DNA of 64,000 bases from JAKFWF01 sp963732635 (GTDB taxonomy: Bacteria; Pseudomonadota; Alphaproteobacteria; Rhizobiales; Hyphomicrobiaceae), in the NCBI GenBank assembly GCA_963732635.1, contig CAVTAL010000033.1, positions 434,001-498,000 on the forward strand, read 5' to 3'. The notes beneath the pieces are model-generated. The model had not been told where the DNA came from, did not search any database, and saw only the letters and a list, made by a program, of their open reading frames with translations. Position 1 is the stretch's first letter; each line of letters begins with the position of its first letter. The position numbers were made by a program, and so were the translations under genes. This document shows, in pieces, positions 1 through 8,618 of this stretch.

Positions 1-214
1 CGACCCTTGTCCGGCTGGCATCACCGTTGAATTTCACGCCGATCATGCGCGTGGCAATCGGGCCCGGTTGCGTGACGACAACGGTGCCCGGCTTGGTCGA
101 AGTCGCTGGACCGGTGGTTACGGTCGTTTGCGCCACTGCCTGCGGCGCGCACACGCTCTCCATCACGACAACCGCGATCCAGCACCACGATGATAAATAG
201 CCCCACCAGCGCAA
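1..214 (-). CDS. N-acetylmuramoyl-L-alanine amidase, N-terminal part (cut by window edge)
   Basis: Only the first 71 codons are in the window. The frame starts at a TTG at 214, with a strong Shine-Dalgarno (AGGGGGAG) five bases upstream. The translation opens with a tryptophan-rich hydrophobic segment ending in QAVAQ at residue 29, a typical Sec signal peptide with a cleavage site. A Thr/Pro-rich linker follows, then RMIGVKFNGDASRTRV (residues 56-71), which looks like the opening strand of an AMIN domain. In Rhizobiales a periplasmic AmiC-type amidase, which splits septal peptidoglycan and is targeted by its AMIN domain, is commonly divergent from rne, as here. The identification rests on this short N-terminus plus position; the zinc-binding catalytic domain lies outside the window. 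Confidence 0.8.
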   Translation of the reverse strand, partial: MRWWGYLSSWCWIAVVVMESVCAPQAVAQTTVTTGPATSTKPGTVVVTQPGPIATRMIGVKFNGDASRTRV

Positions 215-1245
215 TCCGCTCCCCCTTCGACACTCCTTGCACCAAATTTCCAAAGCGGCATCGGATCTCGAATGATCGCGACGATACGGCCGTTAAACCG
301 TTCGTAACACCGAGCGTGCGACTTTGGATTCGCTGAAGGATTCGCTTGGCTGAATGGCAAGTCTATAACACCCTTGCTTGCGGCTGAGCGAACCCGTAGT
401 GTGGTATTTGCGTCGATCGCCGCGGTTTACCGTCCCGGTGTGATGATTTGGCAGGCAGGCTTGCCCAGCACGCCCAATAAACAGCCGCGCGAGTGCGCAG
501 CGCGTTTATGTGCAGATCATCCACATGGCAGACTGAATGCCGGACGAACGATCGCGGCTGCCGGCCCTGCCGATTTTGGCCGCTCAAACTCCAGGTCATG
601 TCGTCCGTCCCGCGGGAACATGGATGACGGCCAAAGGCGACGAGTGGTTTGACGCAGGCGCCCTAAGCCGCTGATATTTCTTACGTTTGCTCGCGTCGCC
701 CGTGAAAGGCAGTGCGACACAGCAGGCGTCACGACCCCAGTCCCCCATTGTCGGGAACCGGCGGTTCGCGGTTGGTGCCCTGACGGCCGACATTCGTGCC
801 GAAATGGACGCAACCCACTCCGCCGAACCGACGACGGCTTGATCAACCGGCTCGACAGAGCCCGAAACACTTAGAACCAAGCAGCCACACTTCACGGACG
901 CAACATAGCAATCATGCGCACCTCAGACACACAGCAGACTATTGGAAGTGATGGCCGCCGGTTTGGTGTGCGCGTCGCTTCGTCTGCCGTGGCTTCACGC
1001 ATGACTGAACCTGGGCGCCCGCGCTTCAATTCACCCTTCACTTCCGCAACTCCCAGCAACCAGACATGTGCGCCCGCCACGGGCTGCCAGCCGGTTCCAC
1101 GCGACTTCCCCGACCTCGGTCCCGCCTGCGGATCAGCGCAATTGCGCTTATCCGCGCTCGCGGTTTCCGGGATCGACCGGAAGATCGCGCTTCGTGAGCC
1201 GTGCGAGGCCCGGCCGCCCAGCCGGCGCACGAAGGACGAGATAAA
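215..1245. other. Intergenic region between amidase and rne; long rne leader likely
   Basis: About 1 kb separates the divergent amidase and rne starts. No frame here has convincing codon bias, conserved motifs or a good ribosome site. Long 5' leaders used in autoregulation are known for RNase E genes in other bacteria, so a structured leader is the simplest explanation. I see no tRNA or other recognisable RNA gene. Confidence 0.5.
649..677 (+). promoter_or_regulatory. Candidate sigma-70-type promoter for rne
   Basis: TTGACG at 649-654 and TGATAT at 672-677 are separated by 17 bases, a fair match to the housekeeping consensus. If used, the rne leader would be about 560 nucleotides. This is pattern matching only; matches of this quality also occur by chance. 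Confidence 0.3.
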
Positions 1246-4200
1246 ATGGCTCCGCATAACAAAATGCTCATTGACGCCACCCACCCGGAGGAGACCCGCG
1301 TGGTCGTCCTCCGCAACGGTCGCGTAGAGGAATTCGACTTCGAATCCGCCGCCCGCAAACTGCTGCGCGGCAATATCTATCTTGCCAAGGTCACCCGCGT
1401 GGAGCCCTCGCTCCAGGCCGGGTTCATCGACTACGGCGGCAATCGCCATGGCTTCCTAGCCTTCAGCGAGATCCATCCCGACTACTACACAATCCCGGTC
1501 GCCGACCGGCAGGCACTGCTTGATGAAGAAGCCGCAGCCGATGCCGCCGAGGAAGCGGAAGCCGATCGCCGGGCCGAGGCGCGCGCCGCGCGTGGTGCTG
1601 ACCAGGATCACGACGACGCCGAGGATCACGCCCTCGACGTGACCGACCTGCTGCCGCCGGAGACGATCGAACCGATCGGCAATGCCAACGTGCCGCTGGA
1701 AGCGACTGACACCGGCGATAAGGTCCATTCCGCTCCGGTGGAACCGACGCCGGCCGCAACGGAAACTGCCCCTGCCGACCACTATGAAGCGCCGCTGCAG
1801 ACGAACGAACTGCATGGCGATGGTCGGCACGACAATCACGACCACGACCACGAGCTTGGCCACCAGCACGCGCCGGCCACCGATCAGGCGGGCGACGACA
1901 CTGCTCATCACGACGAAGCAGATACCCATTTGCCGGTCCAGCAGTCCACCGCCGAGCCGGTCGATAGCGTCGGTGCCGAGGATGCGCTGGAGGAGCTGCC
2001 GGCCCGTCCGCGTCGCCGGCCGCGCTCGTACAAGATCCAGGAAGTCATCAAGCGCCGCCAGATCATCCTGGTCCAGGTCGTCAAGGAAGAGCGCGGCACC
2101 AAGGGCGCCGCACTCACCACCTATCTGTCGCTGGCTGGCCGCTACACCGTGCTGATGCCGAACACGGCGCGCGGCGGCGGCATCAGCCGTAAGATCACCA
2201 ATGCCCAGGACCGCAAGCGCCTGAAAGCGATTGCCCAGGATCTCGACGTGCCTGAAGGCATGGGTCTCATCATTCGCACAGCCGGCGCCGCTCGCACATC
2301 ACAGGAAATCAAGCGCGATTTCGAATACCTCCTGCGGCTGTGGGAGAGCGTGCGCGACATGACCCTGCAGTCAACCGCGCCGAGCCTCGTCTATGAAGAA
2401 GGCGACCTGATCAAGCGCTCGATCCGCGACCTCTACACCAAGGAAGTCGACGAGATCGTCGTCGCCGGTGACGCCGCGCACCGCGAAGCCCGTGATTTCA
2501 TGCGCATGTTGATGCCGAGCCACGCCAAGAACGTGATCGACTATCGCGAGCCCGAGCCGCTGTTCAACAAGTACCAGATCGAAAAGCAGCTGAACGCGAT
2601 GTTCAGCCCGTTCGTCAATCTGAAGTCCGGCGGCTACCTCGTCATCAATCAGACCGAGGCGCTGGTCGCGATCGACATCAACTCCGGCAAGTCGACCCGC
2701 GAATTCTCGATCGAGGAGACCGCGCTCAACACCAACCTTGAGGCGGCTGACGAAATCGCCCGCCAACTCAAGCTTCGCGACCTCGCCGGCCTGATCGTGA
2801 TCGACTTCATCGACATGGAGGAGAAGCGCAACAACCGCGCGGTCGAACGGCGCATCAAGGAAGCACTGCGCTTCGACCGGGCGCGCATCCAGGTTGGTCG
2901 CATCTCCCATTTCGGGCTGCTCGAAATGTCACGCCAGCGCATGCGCACCGGCGTGCTCGAAGGCTCGACGACGCAGTGCCCGCACTGCCAGGGAACCGGC
3001 ATCATCCGCTCGACGGAATCTGTGGCACTGGCCGTCATCCGCGCATTGGAAGATACGCTGATCGCGAATGGCCGTTCGTCACTGGTGGCCACCACCGCCG
3101 CCAACGTCGCGCTCTACATTCTCAACCACAAGCGCAACTTCATCGTCGATATGGAACACCGGCACGGTGTTTCGGTCACGGTGCAGGCCAGCGACAAGAT
3201 GCAGGGCTCGAACTTCACCATCGAGAAGTCGAACCTGCCACTGATCGCCGCCCGCCGGCCGGACAAGGCCGCCGTCAACATGGATTGGGGTTTCAGCGGC
3301 GAGGGCGAAGCCCCGGCCGAGGAGATCGAAGAACTCGAAACCGCAGTCGAGGCCGATGACGCTTCGGAAGCACGTGGCGTCGAGGAAAATGGCAATGGCG
3401 AAGCCCCGCGCGGCCGTAGGCGCCGTCGTCGCCGTGGCGGCCGTCGTGAGGACGGCGGCGAAAACGGTGGCGATCGCAATCGCGAACCGCGCACGGAGCG
3501 CAATGCGGTTGCAGAGGAAGACGAACGTCCGGCCCGCCTGCCCACCGGCGAGCTCGAAGAAGTTGGCGATCCAGAAGATGCGCACGGCGACAAGCGAGGC
3601 CGACATTCCAGGTCCGCCGAGCCACGCAATGATACGCGAAACGACGACAGCGGCGAGGACGGTGAAGTTGCCCAGGCGTCCGAACGTGGCGAGCGCGGTG
3701 AGCGTGGCGATCGTCCCGAAGGCGAAAATGGCGAAGGCGGGCGCGGTCGTCGCGGTCGCCGGCGTGGACGCCGGGGTGGCCGTCGCGGTGGTCGCGATCA
3801 GGAAAATCCGAATGGTGGCGCGCGTGCCGAGGGCAGCGTTGCAGCCAGCGGCGACCGTCCCGACGACGAGCCCAGTGCGGATGAAATCGAGCACGTCTAC
3901 GATGCTCCGCGCGAGCACCAGGGCGAGGCCGAGCCGCATCTCGAAGCGGTCCGGCACGAGCCGAAGCCGCGCCGGCATGAGCAGCCCGCAACGGTCGAGG
4001 CTGTCGAAACATTGGTCGCCGTCGAAGCGCCTGCATCGACCACTACCAGCAGCGCCAACGGCCATCATCAAGCGGAGCCGGTGGAGGTGACGCCGCACAA
4101 GCCGGAGCCGGTTGCGGCTCGCGAGCCAGAGCGGGCGGCCGATCCGAAGCCAATCGAGGCCAAGCCAATCGAGCGGGCGAGCACCCCGCCCGAGCACATC

Positions 4201-4278
4201 GCGGTGGTGTCGAACACGCCCGACGAGGGTCAACCGGCTCGCAAGGGCTGGTGGCAGCGCCGCTTCACCGGCGAATGA
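1246..4278 (+). CDS. rne: Ribonuclease E
   Basis: Essential endoribonuclease that starts mRNA decay and processes rRNA and tRNA precursors; it scaffolds the degradosome. The ATG at 1246 is preferred over the upstream in-frame GTG (1201) because AAGGACGAG lies just before it and the product then begins MAPHNKMLIDATHPEET, as in relatives. The 1010-aa protein has an S1 RNA-binding domain split by a long acidic, His-rich insertion (roughly residues 85-260): YLAKVTRVEPSLQAGFIDYGG before it, KIQEVIKRRQ after it. The DNase I-like catalytic core shows AIDINSGK near residue 475 and the zinc-link motif CPHCQGTG near 578. The C-terminal third is low-complexity, with two Arg-rich RNA-binding blocks (about 722-735 and 831-852). 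Split S1 domains are usual in alphaproteobacterial RNase E. Confidence 0.97.
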   Translation: MAPHNKMLIDATHPEETRVVVLRNGRVEEFDFESAARKLLRGNIYLAKVTRVEPSLQAGFIDYGGNRHGFLAFSEIHPDYYTIPVADRQALLDEEAAADAAEEAEADRRAEARAARGADQDHDDAEDHALDVTDLLPPETIEPIGNANVPLEATDTGDKVHSAPVEPTPAATETAPADHYEAPLQTNELHGDGRHDNHDHDHELGHQHAPATDQAGDDTAHHDEADTHLPVQQSTAEPVDSVGAEDALEELPARPRRRPRSYKIQEVIKRRQIILVQVVKEERGTKGAALTTYLSLAGRYTVLMPNTARGGGISRKITNAQDRKRLKAIAQDLDVPEGMGLIIRTAGAARTSQEIKRDFEYLLRLWESVRDMTLQSTAPSLVYEEGDLIKRSIRDLYTKEVDEIVVAGDAAHREARDFMRMLMPSHAKNVIDYREPEPLFNKYQIEKQLNAMFSPFVNLKSGGYLVINQTEALVAIDINSGKSTREFSIEETALNTNLEAADEIARQLKLRDLAGLIVIDFIDMEEKRNNRAVERRIKEALRFDRARIQVGRISHFGLLEMSRQRMRTGVLEGSTTQCPHCQGTGIIRSTESVALAVIRALEDTLIANGRSSLVATTAANVALYILNHKRNFIVDMEHRHGVSVTVQASDKMQGSNFTIEKSNLPLIAARRPDKAAVNMDWGFSGEGEAPAEEIEELETAVEADDASEARGVEENGNGEAPRGRRRRRRRGGRREDGGENGGDRNREPRTERNAVAEEDERPARLPTGELEEVGDPEDAHGDKRGRHSRSAEPRNDTRNDDSGEDGEVAQASERGERGERGDRPEGENGEGGRGRRGRRRGRRGGRRGGRDQENPNGGARAEGSVAASGDRPDDEPSADEIEHVYDAPREHQGEAEPHLEAVRHEPKPRRHEQPATVEAVETLVAVEAPASTTTSSANGHHQAEPVEVTPHKPEPVAAREPERAADPKPIEAKPIERASTPPEHIAVVSNTPDEGQPARKGWWQRRFTGE

Positions 4279-4289
4279 TCGAAAATTCG

Positions 4290-4317
4290 ACGGTGTCAGG
4301 TTGAAATCTGACACCGT
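4290..4317. repeat. Perfect 10-bp inverted repeat after rne
   Basis: ACGGTGTCAG (4290-4299) and CTGACACCGT (4308-4317) form a perfect 10-bp stem with an 8-base loop, 11 bases past the rne stop. No T-run follows directly, so it is more likely an RNA-stabilising or bidirectional hairpin than a terminator on its own. Confidence 0.6.
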
Positions 4318-4333
4318 TCGACATGCTACCCGA

Positions 4334-4365
4334 CAGGTGCCCGGAGTGATCCGGGCGCCTGTTTT
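4334..4365 (+). terminator. Rho-independent terminator of rne
   Basis: A 12-bp GC-rich stem (4334-4345 with 4350-4361, one G-U pair) with a 4-base loop is followed by TTTT. It lies between the convergent rne and HAD phosphatase genes. Confidence 0.75.
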
Positions 4366-4375
4366 CGTCGACGGG

Positions 4376-5236
4376 TCACCAAGCGAGCATAGGCGCTGCG
4401 GCCACCGCCGGTACATGCCGCGCGGCAAACAAGGCCGCCAGTAACCGAGCGTCGATCCGGTCGCCCGGCATTACCTGCGCCCGATGGATGCCGCCTGCGA
4501 TGAACAGCGCATCGATGCCGGCGCGGGCAGCGCCCGCAAGATCGGTCGCGGCCGCGTCGCCGATGGCCAGGATTTCGCGCGCGGCAATCGGCCGGCCGGC
4601 GATTTGAGCTGCAATCGCGAACGCCAGTTCGTAGGCCGGTGGGTGCGGCTTGCCCGCCCAATAGACCTCGCCGCCCAAATCCTCGTAGACCACGCCGACC
4701 GCGCCGGCACACGGCAACAACCGGCCGCCGACCTCGACGACCAGATCGGGATTCGCGCACACGAATGGCAGCCGACGGGCGCGCGCACGTTCCAGCAGGG
4801 GCCGGTAGCTTTCCCCGGTCTCGACCATGTCATGCACCAGGCCGGTGCACACGATCGCGTCCGCCGCATCGAAGTCGACGAGGCACGCCGCGAGCCCCTC
4901 GAACAATGGTAGCGACCGGTCCGGGCCGATATGGTGGATGGCGCTGAAACCGCGCGTGCTCAGGTGCTGCCGCGTGACGTCACCGGACGAGACGATGGCG
5001 TCCCATGCCGAGCGCCTGACGTGCTTCTCGTCGAGGACGCGCGCGACAGATGCGGCCGGCGTCGGCGCATTCGAGACCAGGATTACGATGCCGCCCGCGG
5101 CGCGGTAGCGTTCCAGCGCATCACCGGCGGCGGAATATTCGTGCATGCCGTCGTGCAGCACGCCCCATACGTCGCAAAAAAGCACCGGATAGCGGGCAAG
5201 CAGATCGCGGGCGGATGTGATGATCGATGTCGTCAT
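4376..5236 (-). CDS. Class IIA HAD-superfamily hydrolase (TIGR01459 type)
   Basis: A 286-aa cytoplasmic phosphatase of the NagD-like HAD branch common in alphaproteobacteria. Motif I is DVWGVLHDG (residues 22-30), where the first Asp is the nucleophile; the family form replaces DxDG with DVWGV. Motif II is VSNAP, the lysine motif is GKPHPPAYE and motif III is IGDAAATDLAGA. The substrate is not known for this subgroup, although sugar-phosphate or nucleotide phosphates are usual for the class. It is divergent from the FkbM gene; the two starts are close enough to share a promoter region. Nothing in it looks broken. Confidence 0.85.
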   Translation of the reverse strand: MTTSIITSARDLLARYPVLFCDVWGVLHDGMHEYSAAGDALERYRAAGGIVILVSNAPTPAASVARVLDEKHVRRSAWDAIVSSGDVTRQHLSTRGFSAIHHIGPDRSLPLFEGLAACLVDFDAADAIVCTGLVHDMVETGESYRPLLERARARRLPFVCANPDLVVEVGGRLLPCAGAVGVVYEDLGGEVYWAGKPHPPAYELAFAIAAQIAGRPIAAREILAIGDAAATDLAGAARAGIDALFIAGGIHRAQVMPGDRIDARLLAALFAARHVPAVAAAPMLAW

Positions 5237-5312
5237 GGCACGTTCGCCTAGACGACAGCGCGACGAAACGCTAGCCGTCTTCGAAAGTCCACACCGTTAT
5301 CGAGGTCAACTG

Positions 5313-6318
5313 ATGAAACTCTCCTACGCCCAGAACCTCGAGGACTATCACCTGTCGCTGCTGTTTGCGGGCGAGATGGCCGGCACCTACGTCGATGTCG
5401 GCGGCGGTCATCCGGTGGCCGATAACGTGTCGTTCTACTTCTATCTGATGGGCTGGCGCGGCCTCGTGGTCGAACCGCAGACGAAACTGGCCAGCACCTA
5501 TGCCCACGTGCGCCCGCGCGACCACACGGTCTCGATGCTGGCGGGCGCCACTGACGGCGAGATCGATTTTCACACCGTCGATAAGCTGCACGGCTTCTCG
5601 ACCACGGTCGAGGCCAACGCCTCGGGCGCCCGCGCCTACGGTGTCGGCTACACCACGACCCGCTTGGCCGTCCGCCGGCTTTCGACGCTGATCGACGAAG
5701 CCAAACTGGAAAAAATCGACTTCCTGAAAATCGACGTCGAGGGCGCGGAAGCCGACGTGCTGGCCGGCCTAGACTGGCGCCGCCATCGGCCGCGCGTGAT
5801 CCTGGTCGAAGCCGTCGAGCCCGGCTCGATGGTGGACGCGTCGGCGAAGTGGGAGCAGCCTGATCACATCGCAGGGCTACTCGTTCGCGTTCTTCGACAA
5901 CCTCAATCGGTTCTACGTCGCCGACGAAGCCGCCGCCTGAAAGGCGCGGTTTCCGGAGAAGCCCGCCGCCTGGGATCACGTCGCCCATCTGTGGGATTGC
6001 GGCCAGGCCGCGACCGCCAAGGATCATCCCGATCACGCGCTTGCCAGCACGCTTGTCGCGGGCTTCTTGGCCAGCCTGCCGGCAATCGACCCGACGCTGC
6101 TGCACTGCCTGCTCGAGCGCGGCGCATCCGAGACCAAGCATTCGATTGAAGGCCGCGACCTGCAAAAACTGATGATCGGCAGTTGTGAGTATCCGGGCAA
6201 TGCCGAGGCCGATGCGCGGCTGCCATCGACTATTGAAAGCCTGTTGCAGACTGATCGCTTCCGCGCCGCCCTCGGCCGCATCGCCTGCATGTACGATGGC
6301 GGGCATCTTATGGAGTGA
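5313..6318 (+). pseudogene. FkbM-family methyltransferase, frameshifted with an in-frame stop
   Basis: Residues 1-180 read as a SAM-dependent FkbM methyltransferase: MKLSYAQNLEDYHLSLLF start, TYVDVGGGHP nucleotide loop, NVSFYFYLMGWRGLVVEP, and FLKIDVEGAEADVLAGLDW. Near 5855-5862 the reading switches to the next frame (QGYSFAFFDNLNRFYVADEA), which meets a TGA at 5938-5940 and then resumes as good coding sequence (AAWDHVAHLWDCG) to 6318. The 1006-bp span is 335 codons plus one base, as a single insertion predicts. The local TGA could be undone by one missing C and one extra A, which suggests sequence error. Family members methylate sugar or polyketide hydroxyls; the substrate here is unknown. 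The 3' end overlaps the convergent ATP12 gene by 11 bp. Confidence 0.75.
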
Positions 6319-7075
6319 GGGTTGCCAACAGCCGGCTCGCGGCCTGCATTTCGCGCCAGCGATGGGCGCGGCGGGCTTCGGCTTCGCTGTCCGTGCCCCA
6401 CTTTTCGATTTGATAATCCTCGTCGACGTGGGCCGCCGCCCAGGCGACTTCGGCTGAAATGCGGCCTTCTGCATGTGCCAGCGCCAGTAACGTCGAACCG
6501 GTCAATGTCATGATGACATGCAGTCCGGCGAGTGGCAGCGCCTCAATGTTCGCCAATTTCGCCGCGACCGTGTCGAGCGTCTTTTGCGGCTGGGTCACTG
6601 GCATAATGCCCTCGGCCAACACGAAGCGACCGCCAAGAAAGCCCTCCGCCCATTTAACGAGTGCATCCCAGTGCCGCGCCTGCAGTGCGACCAGTGCCGC
6701 TGGTCCGTCGGCGCGATAGAGCAGCAGATCGCCACCGGCGTACTTGACGATTTCGGCCCTGACCTCGGCCTCGCGCCCGGTGACGCCATCGAGCGCACTG
6801 TTGACGATGCGGGTCAGCGGCATCGTCGCCGGATCTATGGACACTTTCTGCGCCGACCATTCCTCGGCGAGAGCGGCGGCCAGCGCCTCGGTCGGCACCA
6901 CCAACGGCTTCTTCGCCGGCGTGCGCACCGGTCGGCCATCGAGCAGCACCGCGAACCCACCGTCGCGCGGGCCGACTGTCGCCAAGGTGTAGAATCGCTT
7001 CGGCAGCGTGATGCGTTGCGCGGCCTGGACAGCCTCAACGCCGCCCTTGCGCGGTGGAATGTCGTGATCGGACAT
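6308..7075 (-). CDS. ATP12-family chaperone (F1-ATPase assembly)
   Basis: The 255-aa protein matches the ATP12 family, which in mitochondria binds the F1 alpha subunit during ATP synthase assembly; alphaproteobacteria carry the bacterial form. Recognisable elements are KRFYTLATV, the VLLDGRPVRTPAKKPLVVP strand pair near residues 43-62, EEWSAQ, MPLTRIVNSALD, and the C-terminal helical block ALAHAEGRISAEVAWAAAHVDE followed by DYQIEKWG. Length is normal. It ends 9 bp from the next minus-strand gene (HAD phosphatase, 7085), consistent with one transcription unit. Start at 7075 gives MSDHDIPPRKGG. Confidence 0.88.
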   Translation of the reverse strand: MSDHDIPPRKGGVEAVQAAQRITLPKRFYTLATVGPRDGGFAVLLDGRPVRTPAKKPLVVPTEALAAALAEEWSAQKVSIDPATMPLTRIVNSALDGVTGREAEVRAEIVKYAGGDLLLYRADGPAALVALQARHWDALVKWAEGFLGGRFVLAEGIMPVTQPQKTLDTVAAKLANIEALPLAGLHVIMTLTGSTLLALAHAEGRISAEVAWAAAHVDEDYQIEKWGTDSEAEARRAHRWREMQAASRLLATLTP

Positions 7076-7084
7076 GGCGCGTTC

Positions 7085-7762
7085 TCAAGGCTGCGGTTCA
7101 GGCGACAGCAAACGATCGATCGCCGGGATCAACTCGTCATAGACCGTGATGATCGCGTGCGCACCGGCCAGTTTCAACTGGTCGACCGGGTGGTATCCCC
7201 AGGCGACGCCGATACCCGCGACCTCGGCATTCTTCGCCATCTCGATGTCGAACGTGGTGTCGCCGATCATTACTGTCGACGCGGCCGTGGCGCCAACCTC
7301 CTGGATGGCGGTGCGGATCATCGACGGATGCGGTTTCGACGGATGGCCGTCGGCGGTCTGGATGGTGACGAAATGAGGATGCAAGTTCATGCGATCAAAA
7401 ATCGCGTCGACGCCGCGCCGCGACTTGCCGGTGGCGACGCCGAGAACGGTGCCGGGTCGGCTGGCAAGTTGTCGGATCGTCTCAACGGCGCCGGTGTAGA
7501 GCGGCTCGTGGTTGTCCGGGTCTTTTCGTAGCTCGAAGAACGCCGCCTTGTAGGCTTGCGCGACGCTATCGATCAGCGCCTTGTCGGCTTCGGGCAGTAA
7601 GCGACCAATCGCCTGATCGAGCGACAGCCCGACGATCGACAGTGTCCGTGCCCGAGGCAGCGCCGCCATGCCGTGCGCGGTGAAGGCACGATCCATCGCC
7701 GCCACGATCATGTGCTGGCTGTCGACGATGGTGCCGTCGCAATCGAAAATGACGAGGTTCAT
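7085..7762 (-). CDS. HAD-IA family phosphatase (Gph/beta-phosphoglucomutase-like)
   Basis: A 225-aa hydrolase starting MNLVIFDCDGTIVDSQ, where DCDGT is the motif I nucleophile pair at residues 7-11. A helical cap with GLSLDQAIGRLLPE follows, then motif II near VLGVATGKSRRG, the lysine in SKPHPSMI and motif III IGDTTFDIEMAKNA. This layout is that of phosphoglycolate phosphatase-like enzymes. The ATG at 7762 is used because upstream codons are not conserved. It lies directly upstream of the ATP12 gene on the same strand, a pairing seen in several Rhizobiales. Substrate is inferred from family only. Confidence 0.85.
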   Translation of the reverse strand: MNLVIFDCDGTIVDSQHMIVAAMDRAFTAHGMAALPRARTLSIVGLSLDQAIGRLLPEADKALIDSVAQAYKAAFFELRKDPDNHEPLYTGAVETIRQLASRPGTVLGVATGKSRRGVDAIFDRMNLHPHFVTIQTADGHPSKPHPSMIRTAIQEVGATAASTVMIGDTTFDIEMAKNAEVAGIGVAWGYHPVDQLKLAGAHAIITVYDELIPAIDRLLSPEPQP

Positions 7763-7879
7763 GGAACTCGCTTCAACACTACATGGCACTGCACTGGTAA
7801 GCCACCACTGCGGTGCGCGGCGCGAACCGCATCGCGACAAGAGCCGGTGCCCGGTTCACAGGCACCGCGCCCCTAGTCG

Positions 7880-8422
7880 TTAGAACGGGATCTCGTCGTC
7901 GAGCGGCTTGTCGAAGCCCTTCGAAGCGCCGCCGCCCTTGGCTGGCCGTTTGGACTCGCCATAGCCGCCACCCGATGATCCGCCACCGCCATAGCCGCCC
8001 GACGGCGCACCATAGCTGTCGGCTCCATCTTCCTGCATGCCGCCGGCGCTGGCACCCGGCCCCGAGCCCTGGCGGCCATCGAGCATTGTCATCGTGCCGT
8101 TGAAGCCCTGCAGCACGACCTCGGTCGAATACTTCTCGACGCCATCCTTGTCGGTCCACTTACGGGTCTGCAGCGCGCCTTCAATGTAGAGCTTGGCGCC
8201 CTTCTTGACGTACTGTTCGATCACCTTGCACAGCGGCTCGCTGAACACGACGACGCGATGCCACTCGGTCTTTTCCTTCTTCTCGCCAGAGTTCTTGTCG
8301 CGCCAGCTCTCGGAGGTCGCAATCGACAGGTTCGCGATTGGCCGCCCGTCCTGGGTGCGCCGGATCTCCGGATCCTTGCCGACATTGCCGACCAGGATCA
8401 CCTTGTTCACAGAACCAGCCAT
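7880..8422 (-). CDS. ssb: Single-stranded DNA-binding protein
   Basis: A 180-aa SSB. Start ATG at 8422 follows GGAAGGAG and gives MAGSVNKVILVGNVGKDPE, the family N-terminus. The OB-fold covers about residues 1-110 (IRRTQDGRPIANLSIATSE, EWHRVVVFSEPL, KGAKLYIEGALQTRKW). A Gly/Ser-rich flexible linker follows and the protein ends DDEIPF, the acidic tip that recruits replication and repair partners. It binds ssDNA as a tetramer during replication, recombination and repair. It is separated from the pentapeptide gene by about 200 bases and appears to be a single-gene unit. Confidence 0.96.
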   Translation of the reverse strand: MAGSVNKVILVGNVGKDPEIRRTQDGRPIANLSIATSESWRDKNSGEKKEKTEWHRVVVFSEPLCKVIEQYVKKGAKLYIEGALQTRKWTDKDGVEKYSTEVVLQGFNGTMTMLDGRQGSGPGASAGGMQEDGADSYGAPSGGYGGGGSSGGGYGESKRPAKGGGASKGFDKPLDDEIPF

Positions 8423-8618
8423 TTGAAACTCCTTCCGGACCTTGCGGCGCCCCGGCACTACGCCTCGAGCTTTCGCGAATCGGGTTGCATAAGCCTAGCT
8501 CGTCGACCGCGGCTGCCGCACCAATGGATGCGGCTTGTCCACGGCTTTCGCCGACGATCAATGTTCGCTCTTCGTTCCAAGATAGCACGTCTCATGCCCG
8601 ACGCAAGAGGTTAACCAA

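Noticed and set aside
914..1327. Plus-strand open frame running into the start of rne
   Set aside because: It overlaps the real rne start in another frame, has no ribosome site and a low-complexity sequence.
3079..4428. Long minus-strand open frame opposite the 3' half of rne
   Set aside because: It is a mirror of the GC-rich RNase E tail, with Arg/Ala-rich low-complexity sequence, no ribosome site and no conserved motif.
5938..5940. TGA in fkbM as a selenocysteine codon
   Set aside because: No hairpin resembling a SECIS element follows, FkbM enzymes are not selenoproteins, and a frameshift lies just upstream.
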